From positions 3,100,001 through 3,164,000 of the forward strand of contig NZ_CP074149.1 of NCBI RefSeq assembly GCF_019968765.1: a DNA stretch of 64,000 bases, read 5' to 3'. This DNA comes from Enterobacter sp. JBIWA008 (lineage in GTDB: Bacteria; Pseudomonadota; Gammaproteobacteria; Enterobacterales; Enterobacteriaceae). Positions 57,860-64,000 of this stretch are shown here, in pieces. The notes under the pieces were generated by a model. The model saw only the letters and a program-made list of their open reading frames with translations. It did not search any database and was not told the origin of the DNA. The translations under genes and the position numbers were made by a program. Position 1 is the first letter of the stretch. Each line of letters opens with the position of its first letter.

Positions 57860-59469
57860 TTGGTGACACCCAGCCAGTTCGCGGTGACTTTGATTTCGCC
57901 GCTGGCGCTAACCACGCCTTCCCAGTCGGAGCCTCCAACCGTCAGCGCCGAGCGGGAGTCATTCATCGGGAACAGCAGCGATAAGCCGGTGCTGAAGTAG
58001 CTTCCGTCGTCGGTGTTATTCGCATCCCACGGCGTTTGTTGCCACAGCGCATCGTTTAGGCTGATGGGCGCCTCGCCACAGCTATTGCGCACCTGCGTCA
58101 CGCTGCCCGACTGGTTGCTGTACTGCAGATACGCCGGGATCGGCACGCTGATCCCGCCCTGCGCGGAGGTAAACAGGCAGTACGGCGTATTGTTAATGGT
58201 CGTGGTGTCCCCCGTTACCTGAGCGGTAATACTGTCCGCCTGACGCGGGCCGGAAACGGTGACGACATAGTCCATGCCAATCGGGGAATCATCGCCGATG
58301 GTGCCGCTGCCACTTGCCGACGTGGTGTTATTCGACGAGACAATGCTGATTCCATACTCCTTCGGAATAATGTTCAGCTGCAGCGATGGCGTGAACTCGT
58401 AATGTCCCGACTCCGGCGTTAAGCTATTGCGGAAGGCAAAGGTAAAAGGCTGGCTGTTGGTGATGCTGTAGCCCGAGTCGACAAGGTTTTTAAGAAACGT
58501 CTTCGACAAAAAGAGATAGACGTAGTGGCCGTCCGTTGAGAAGACATTGTAATAAGCCGTTGTCGCGCTGAAGTTATACCAGTTCGAGCCGTTGCCGGAA
58601 TAACGCACCGTTGACGCCGCCGGGGTAAAGCCCAGCGCGGCGGAATCGATATAGGCCCTGAAGGTGAGCGATGCGGTGAGGTTCGCGGTCTGCTGAAGGG
58701 TGTAGCTGACCATTTTGCAGATCACGCCGCTTACGTTTCCGACAATCCCCAACTCGCAGGCGCCGGAGTCATTGGTAATGCTCGGCGTCCCGTCGCTGGC
58801 GATCCACAGCTCCTGGAAAGCGCTGGTAGATTCCAGCGCCAGATGGCCGCGCTTGGTTAAGGTGTAGTTCACGTAGTTCCAGCGCCCGGTGCTTTGATCC
58901 TTACAGCGCTCGCCCCCCGCGTAATCATAGTTAACCGAGGTATAGCAGCGGTTAAAGACATACGTTTCGCTGCTGCCGGTCGGCATCGCGCGGAAATATT
59001 CGTAGGCCGAATCGCTCAGCGACGCAAAGCCGTACGCCCCGCCCACCACACCCGCGACCGAGCCGACCTGAGCGTGGTAGAAACCGTTGCTGTCTCGGCC
59101 CTGTCCGGAGATATAGCCGGACGTTGGGCATTGCGTACCGCTGTAACAACGGATGCCACTAAACGGTCCGTCAATCGGCGAATTATCGATCCACATATCC
59201 TGATAGTTATTCGCCGGAGCCGTCCAGCCCACGTAGCCGAGATAGCCGAGGCTTACCTGCGAGGTGCCGTATTTCACCCAGGTGTTGGATCCGCTAAAGC
59301 GAGGATCGAGCGCGGAGGGGGTAATGAAATACTCACCGTCCACGGCGTTTTCAATAAACAGAAAGTTATTGCTGACCGAGCCGGACGAGGACGCGGTCAA
59401 CGCTTTCGCTGCCAGCGGCGTTAATGCACCCGCAACGAGTAATGGAAGAATAAGATTAATATTTTTCAT
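57856..59469 (-). CDS. ecpD: EcpD, tip adhesin of the ECP pilus
   Basis: 537 residues (E. coli EcpD is about 547) with a signal peptide ending near PLAAKA (residue 23). Large polymerised tip adhesin that also incorporates along the fibre and binds host surfaces. Many aromatic-rich segments (GGAYGFASLSDSAYEYF) and paired cysteines (IRCYSGTQCP, ACELGIVGNVSGVICK). The C-terminal part has the pilin-like domain with ITAQVTGDTT, needed for donor-strand exchange. Four bases after ecpC. Confidence 0.9.
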   Translation of the reverse strand: MKNINLILPLLVAGALTPLAAKALTASSSGSVSNNFLFIENAVDGEYFITPSALDPRFSGSNTWVKYGTSQVSLGYLGYVGWTAPANNYQDMWIDNSPIDGPFSGIRCYSGTQCPTSGYISGQGRDSNGFYHAQVGSVAGVVGGAYGFASLSDSAYEYFRAMPTGSSETYVFNRCYTSVNYDYAGGERCKDQSTGRWNYVNYTLTKRGHLALESTSAFQELWIASDGTPSITNDSGACELGIVGNVSGVICKMVSYTLQQTANLTASLTFRAYIDSAALGFTPAASTVRYSGNGSNWYNFSATTAYYNVFSTDGHYVYLFLSKTFLKNLVDSGYSITNSQPFTFAFRNSLTPESGHYEFTPSLQLNIIPKEYGISIVSSNNTTSASGSGTIGDDSPIGMDYVVTVSGPRQADSITAQVTGDTTTINNTPYCLFTSAQGGISVPIPAYLQYSNQSGSVTQVRNSCGEAPISLNDALWQQTPWDANNTDDGSYFSTGLSLLFPMNDSRSALTVGGSDWEGVVSASGEIKVTANWLGVTK

Positions 59470-59473
59470 AGCA

Positions 59474-61972
59474 TTATCTCTGCGCCATAGTCGATTGCAG
59501 TGCGCATTGCACGTCCCCGACCCACGCTGCGCCGCGGGCTTTTTCCAGATCTAAATCGGCTTCGCAGATGTTGCCATTCGCCGAAACAAGGGTAATGACG
59601 GGGAATGTCTTATCGATATCAATTGCGAACTCACCTTTCGCATCGGTGCGCGTTTTACCGATGTGGTTATGAATATCGGTATTGGCCGCGAGCTGTCCGT
59701 TCGGATAGCGCACGCGCCCGAAGACGGTCACCATGCTTTTCACTTCCGGCGCCACCACACCAACGTTGCCCGGATAAAGGTTCAGCGACTGCTTACGCCC
59801 GGAGACGATATCGAAGCTGTCCTCGGAGTTGCGGTCGTTCATGATCTCCAGCTTGTACTGGGCGTATGGCGGCAGCGCGATAAAGCTCGATTTGCCGCTC
59901 AGAACGTAGTGACGGCTATTGATTTTTGCCGCCAGCTTGCCGTCACCTGCCAGCCCGGTTTTCACGATGATGCCGGAACGCTGGCGCTCTTTACTGAGGC
60001 CGAAATCGCCCCCCGCCCAGGCAACCGAACCCTGGGATGAGAAGTTCAGGTTGGTAGCGTTATCCGCAGATCGGGTAACGGAGACCGTCCCGGCGTTGTA
60101 TTTGGTGGCGTAACTCATGTTGCCGTTCACGGAATAATCGTTGCCGTAGTTTTGCTCGCCGCTCAGGCGGGTGGAGGCCGCGATCCCCGCCGAGGTAATT
60201 GGCCCGTCTTCAAACTGCTTGCGGGCGCTGATGTTGCCCTGCGTTGCACCGTAACGATCCCGCGATGCCCCGACGCTCAGCCAGGAGGCCAGCGGCAGCG
60301 AGAAGTCGAGGCTGACATAACGCTCCTGACGACCATCGTCATTCCGGTTGTTGTAGTAATAGCGCTGCACCCCGGCGCGCAGGCCGACGGTGGCGTAACG
60401 CCCGGCGTACAGCGTGGTGCTGTAATCCAGGTTGCGATATTTGTTGCCCGAGTAGCGGTTTTCCGTCTGGCTCACCGTCAGCGATCCCCCGTGCGGAATA
60501 AAGCGTCCGAGGTTAATCGTGCCGCCAATGGAGTAGTTATCGCGCTCCTGCACCGGCAAACGGTCGCCAATTTTGCTGTCCTCGCGTGACGCCCACACCG
60601 AGCCAAACCCGCCAGGAGCGTTGAGGCTCACGCTGCTAACGTTGCGCCAGGTACCGTCGTTTGCCACCAGCGTTTGGGTGCCCACGCTCACGTATTCATT
60701 GACGTTTAAGGTCAGGTCGGTTTCGTTCACGGCGTTGGAATCAAAGCCGTACAGCGTGGACTTCACGTTCAGGCCGGAGAGGATCGCCAGCGTCAGTGAG
60801 GCCGCACCGCCGGCTATCCAGGTCTGCTCGCTGCCGGCATTGTGGTAGTGATTGCGCTTGTAGCTTACGCGATCGTAATCCAGCGATCCGCCGAACACCT
60901 GCCATGAGAGCTGGTCCAGCCCGGCGGCCTGCTGGCGCGCGAAGATTTTATTCACGCGGCTGACGCGGGTGTTCACCGTGCGACCATTCACCACGATATC
61001 CACCGTCACGTCGTAAACCCCGTAGGGAAAACGGCTGGTGTCTATTTCGTAGCTGCCCATGTTGAAGTTCTGCACGCTCAGCAAGCGCCCGTCGCGGAAG
61101 ACGTGGACTTCCCCGGCGGCAGGAAGAAAGACCGTAATGGGGGTCAGCGACAGCGCGGTATTTTCCACCACTGTGCTGCCTTTATTGCCGTAGCTGGCGC
61201 CGTAGATTTTTCCGCCGTTCAGCGCGTTCAGGCTGGCAATGGACTGTACGTTCCACGTATCCAGCATTCCCAGCGCCAGGCGATAGCCCTCGTAGTCGCG
61301 CTCGTACATCGCGCGATACACCTTGCTCGAACTGTTGCTCTCGCCAATACCGTATACCGAACCGTTAATATTGAAGTGATGCTCCCGAAGCGACAGGGTG
61401 TTATCCAGCGTTAAATAGCTGCGCGAGCTGCTGCCATTCTGATAGTCGTTGTAATAGGTGCCGAAATTGTAATTAAGCACGTTAGAGAGCCTGTCCACGC
61501 TGGACGGGCCTAATAAGGTGCTGCGCGCCACTACAGCCTCGGTTAGCGCGTCCCGACTGACGATCATCTCCAGGTGAAACGACGAAACGTTAAGCTGCAG
61601 GCGGGCTTCCGGCGTCAGGGCAATCGCGGTGTTATCAACAAACTTAGCGTCAGCGATTTTTTCTACCATGCCGCGGGTTTTATCCGACAGCACGGCGTTA
61701 TTTGGCAGGTCGGAAACCATAATCGACTTCACGGTAATGTTCCCGTCGACCAGAGAGATAACCGCATCCGCAATTTTCTGCTGACTCTTTTCGTCCGTTT
61801 CCTGATAGCGAATAAATACCGGAACTGTCATTCCCTGCTCCAGCGAACGGGCAAACGCGCCAGGAATAACGTATTTCCCTATTTTCACGGGCGCAGAATG
61901 GGCAAAGCCTGGTGTTAACGCTAACGAGAGAAATACACTTCCCCCAACGAGATATTTAAATGACATACGCAT
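59474..61972 (-). CDS. ecpC: EcpC, outer membrane usher of the ECP pilus
   Basis: 832 residues with a signal peptide (cleavage near PGFAHSA). Alternate chaperone-usher (CfaC/CooC-like) usher: N-terminal domain, central beta-barrel rich in alternating aromatic strands (YNNRNDDGRQERYVSLDFSLPL), and a C-terminal carboxypeptidase-like domain (GRVRYPNGQLAANTDIHNHIGKTRTDAKGEF). It exports and assembles EcpA and EcpD subunits handed over by EcpB and EcpE. About 50 bases after ecpB; length very close to E. coli EcpC (841). Confidence 0.93.
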   Translation of the reverse strand: MRMSFKYLVGGSVFLSLALTPGFAHSAPVKIGKYVIPGAFARSLEQGMTVPVFIRYQETDEKSQQKIADAVISLVDGNITVKSIMVSDLPNNAVLSDKTRGMVEKIADAKFVDNTAIALTPEARLQLNVSSFHLEMIVSRDALTEAVVARSTLLGPSSVDRLSNVLNYNFGTYYNDYQNGSSSRSYLTLDNTLSLREHHFNINGSVYGIGESNSSSKVYRAMYERDYEGYRLALGMLDTWNVQSIASLNALNGGKIYGASYGNKGSTVVENTALSLTPITVFLPAAGEVHVFRDGRLLSVQNFNMGSYEIDTSRFPYGVYDVTVDIVVNGRTVNTRVSRVNKIFARQQAAGLDQLSWQVFGGSLDYDRVSYKRNHYHNAGSEQTWIAGGAASLTLAILSGLNVKSTLYGFDSNAVNETDLTLNVNEYVSVGTQTLVANDGTWRNVSSVSLNAPGGFGSVWASREDSKIGDRLPVQERDNYSIGGTINLGRFIPHGGSLTVSQTENRYSGNKYRNLDYSTTLYAGRYATVGLRAGVQRYYYNNRNDDGRQERYVSLDFSLPLASWLSVGASRDRYGATQGNISARKQFEDGPITSAGIAASTRLSGEQNYGNDYSVNGNMSYATKYNAGTVSVTRSADNATNLNFSSQGSVAWAGGDFGLSKERQRSGIIVKTGLAGDGKLAAKINSRHYVLSGKSSFIALPPYAQYKLEIMNDRNSEDSFDIVSGRKQSLNLYPGNVGVVAPEVKSMVTVFGRVRYPNGQLAANTDIHNHIGKTRTDAKGEFAIDIDKTFPVITLVSANGNICEADLDLEKARGAAWVGDVQCALQSTMAQR

Positions 61973-62022
61973 CCTTACACATCGGCATTTTAATTTTTGG
62001 TACCGGTAATGGCGTTATGTTT

Positions 62023-62697
62023 TTACTTCACTGTAATAAATTGCTTGCCGTGCCAGATGCCAATACGAGTACGGCTATTCGACACATCGCTTTTTTGCAG
62101 CCTTATTTTTGTGCCCGGCATGACGTAATAACGCTCGCGGCAGCCCCTGCCCTGATCCTGCGCCTTGTCCTTGCAGGCGCCGTAGGCGATCACGCGAAAT
62201 GAGACATTGCCGGTATTGGTAATCAGATCGTCCTGACGGCTGTAGTCGAAGCGCTCCTTACGCGGGGCAACAACCAGAATGGTGCCAATTTCCGCCGAGG
62301 CCGTGGCCGTCGCGGCTTTACCGGCTTTGGTGGTTGCGCTTTCACTGATCGGCTCGTCTATCCACTGCAGGCGGTAATAACGCTCTTTATCATCCTCCGG
62401 ACCTTTATAGAAAAAACGAAACACATCTTTCGCTTCGCCAGGAAGAATAAGGCTGGCGGGTGTCGATAATAATTCACCGGGATTAGCGTTCAGCTCGACG
62501 CCGCCGGGCAGCGGAGAGGAGAGTTGTTTTACCGTCACACTCACATAGCGCGCAGAGTCCGTCGTGTTGATGATTTCTTTCGATAATGAACTCTCTTCGG
62601 AAATCATTATCGATGTAATATCACCCACATTAATTGCCCAGCTGGAAAAGGATGTTGCAATCCCTACCAACATGGCTATTGGCACATATTTAGTCAT
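62023..62697 (-). CDS. ecpB: EcpB, periplasmic pilin chaperone of the ECP pilus
   Basis: 224 residues, signal peptide ending SSWA (about residue 21), mature start INVGDITSIMIS. Diagnostic chaperone text FRFFYKGPEDDKERYYRLQW and LVVAPRKERFDYSRQDDLITNTGNVSFRV closely follows E. coli EcpB. Cysteine pair near GACKDKAQDQGRGC. Preceded by a hairpin that separates it from the major pilin gene, and by its own AGGAAAT ribosome binding site. Confidence 0.93.
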   Translation of the reverse strand: MTKYVPIAMLVGIATSFSSWAINVGDITSIMISEESSLSKEIINTTDSARYVSVTVKQLSSPLPGGVELNANPGELLSTPASLILPGEAKDVFRFFYKGPEDDKERYYRLQWIDEPISESATTKAGKAATATASAEIGTILVVAPRKERFDYSRQDDLITNTGNVSFRVIAYGACKDKAQDQGRGCRERYYVMPGTKIRLQKSDVSNSRTRIGIWHGKQFITVK

Positions 62698-62710
62698 TAC
62701 TTATTTCCTG

Positions 62711-62745
62711 AGAAAATTCGGGAGAGTAACTCTCCCGAATTTTAT
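62711..62745 (-). terminator. Hairpin between ecpA and ecpB (partial terminator)
   Basis: Perfect stem AAAATTCGGGAGA (62713-62725) / TCTCCCGAATTTT (62731-62743) with a 5-nt loop. On the - strand it begins five bases after the ecpA stop codon and ends in TTTT, so it can terminate or protect the pilin mRNA and lower expression of the assembly genes. Confidence 0.85.
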
Positions 62746-62748
62746 TCA

Positions 62749-63333
62749 TTACGCTGGCGTGGTCCAGGTCGCGTTGAACTGTACTTTCACATCGCCAGTC
62801 CAGTAGCCGTCAGGCAGCGCTGAGTAATCTGTTACCGGAGTCGTACCGTCAGAGGTAGCAGAGGAAATGGAGAACTTGAAGCTGGACTGATCGCTCACGC
62901 GCTCAGCACCGTTATAAGCACCATCCGCCATCAGGCTCTCGAGGCCAGAGGTTGAAGAGGAGTTAACCAGTACGGTTTCAGACGCGCTGGAAAGCGCGTT
63001 GCCGTTCCATGCCACACCCACGTCCAACGTAGACGCATCGCCGCTTGCGTTGGTCAGAGTATTGCTGATGACCTGTGCAGTCAGCTCGAAATCTGTCGCA
63101 CTTTCTTGTCCCTGAATGGTTACGTCAAAAGCGCCGTCCTGAGTGTTAAACCCGTTCAGGCCTTCCGCATACTGGAAAGTCAGAGAGTTCAGCGGAGTAA
63201 CAACCAGCATGCTGGTTGTATCTTTTGTAGCCGTTGCATCCCATGACGCTGTAGCAGAGGCAGTCACATCAGCCATTGCATTTGCGGCTGCGAACACAGA
63301 AACCAGAGAGGCCACCAGTAATAACTTTTTCAT
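62749..63333 (-). CDS. ecpA: EcpA, major pilin of the E. coli common pilus
   Basis: 194-residue pilin precursor with a signal peptide (LLLVASLVSVFAAANAMA, cleavage before DVTASATASW). Strong resemblance to E. coli EcpA: ATKDTTSMLVVTPLNSLTFQYAEGLNGFN near the N-terminus and VTDYSALPDGYWTGDVKVQF at the C-terminus. No cysteines in the mature part. The long frame starts 67 codons upstream in AT-rich leader DNA; ATG 63331-63333 follows AGGAGA and is the right start. First gene of the ecpABCDE operon. Confidence 0.95.
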   Translation of the reverse strand: MKKLLLVASLVSVFAAANAMADVTASATASWDATATKDTTSMLVVTPLNSLTFQYAEGLNGFNTQDGAFDVTIQGQESATDFELTAQVISNTLTNASGDASTLDVGVAWNGNALSSASETVLVNSSSTSGLESLMADGAYNGAERVSDQSSFKFSISSATSDGTTPVTDYSALPDGYWTGDVKVQFNATWTTPA

Positions 63334-64000
63334 TTTTTTCTCCTGAGAACAAACGCGCAACCAGGCACTCTTTATAAGAACCAGGATGCTCCATTTAATT
63401 GCGAGCGAAATTTGCCGCGCCAAAAAAGTATTATTCGAAATAATCTTCCTCACAACACCATAAAATACGAAAAACCTTAACATCTCTAAGAATTTTCTTA
63501 TCAAAAATAGGTTAGCAACACCCGACAGCAACATTAAACCCTGATAAATAATTAATTAATAGCTTTTAATTCTTAATTAATCGCAAATTAAGGATTTTAA
63601 ATCCATTCTTATTTTTTGATACAAATCAAAATAGGAAAAGAATACGAAAAAGCCAAAAAACATTATGAATCAATTAACTATTGAACTCGATCTAAAATAA
63701 AAATGTTTGTTAAATTTTTGCTAAAAACATGCATCAATTTAGTAATGAGTGGAAAATTCCTATACTATATTAATAATGACAGGAATATTCTTAGACTTTT
63801 AATTAATAATAAATACCGAGCAGCGGGTTATATTTTTTATCGAAGAAGAGTAACTTCGGAATATTCCACGAATAAAGAAATATTCCTGGATTAAACCGAA
63901 TCCGCGAAGCGCTACGCAACGAAGCCGCACCGGCACCATTCAGACCATTCCTGACAGTCTTCCATATTTCCTCCATTTTTCCACCGTGTTGCCTGACTAA
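63334..64000. promoter_or_regulatory. AT-rich upstream region of the ecp operon (667 bases)
   Basis: No recognisable gene; in particular no ecpR on either strand. From about 63,350 to 63,890 the sequence is extremely AT-rich (AATTAATT-type runs), like H-NS-bound promoters of fimbrial operons, and it must contain the ecpA promoter. The last 100 bases become GC-richer and contain only short frames running into the window edge. Confidence 0.7.

Noticed and set aside
63703..63894. 63-codon + strand frame in the ecp upstream region
   Set aside because: Sits in extremely AT-rich DNA, Lys/Asn/Ile/Tyr-rich and without similarity to EcpR or another regulator.
63803..63976. 57-codon - strand frame from ATG 63976, open upstream to the window edge, as an ecpR remnant or neighbour gene
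   Set aside because: The readable part shows no HTH or other motif and crosses from GC-richer to AT-rich DNA; the evidence is too little to call a gene.
1..64000. CRISPR arrays, tRNA/rRNA genes, IS elements, prophage or toxin-antitoxin genes
   Set aside because: Looked for regularly spaced direct repeats, transposase or integrase motifs and tRNA-like segments; none convincing was seen by eye.

Overview
The window is chromosomal DNA from a member of the Enterobacteriaceae, most likely an Enterobacter (cloacae-complex) or a close relative. The evidence is a complete colanic acid locus in the E. coli gene order, followed by yegH-asmA-dcd-udk-dgcE-alkA-yegD with protein lengths almost identical to E. 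coli, plus galF and gnd-ugd flanking an O-antigen locus. Genus is inferred; no 16S gene is present. I see no tRNA, rRNA, CRISPR array, insertion sequence or prophage gene.

Layout. (1) 1-3015: the end of an unknown + strand gene, then ugd and gnd on the - strand. (2) 3016-18961: the O-antigen region, almost entirely - strand. It starts after a strong galF terminator with a JUMPStart/ops element (RfaH target). It then runs: WbpV-like reductase, WbpL/WecA-type initiating sugar-phosphate transferase, NeuD/PglD-like acyltransferase, WbpM-like 4,6-dehydratase, rmlB, rmlD, rmlA, a family 2 glycosyltransferase (GT), rmlC, fdtA, fdtB, wzx, wzy and two more family 2 GTs. The part below about 11.1 kb is visibly AT-rich, which suggests lateral acquisition. 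The predicted precursors are dTDP-L-rhamnose, a dTDP-3-amino-3,6-dideoxyhexose (Fuc3N or Qui3N) and probably UDP-QuiNAc. One initiating transferase plus three GTs fits a four-sugar repeat unit exported by Wzx and polymerised by Wzy. A + strand acetyltransferase (fdtC type) at the end of this region is broken by one in-frame stop codon.

(3) 18962-43193: galF, then the colanic acid (cps) operon read leftwards from wza to wcaM. All 20 genes look intact: wza, wzb, wzc, wcaABCDEF, gmd, fcl, gmm, wcaI, cpsB, cpsG, wcaJ, wzxC, wcaKLM. Its long leader carries a second JUMPStart/ops and a candidate RcsAB box. (4) 43194-54067: conserved housekeeping genes, including the diguanylate cyclase dgcE.

(5) 54068-64000: an accessory adhesion region, all on the - strand. 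A complete E. coli common pilus operon (ecpABCDE) has no ecpR in the 667 bases visible upstream. It is followed directly by a ToxR-like membrane regulator (MarT type), a FidL-like membrane partner and a LuxR-type HTH-EAL phosphodiesterase. This pilus-plus-regulators block is the least conventional part of the window. I infer that the three regulators replace or supplement EcpR and couple the pilus to an envelope signal and to c-di-GMP.
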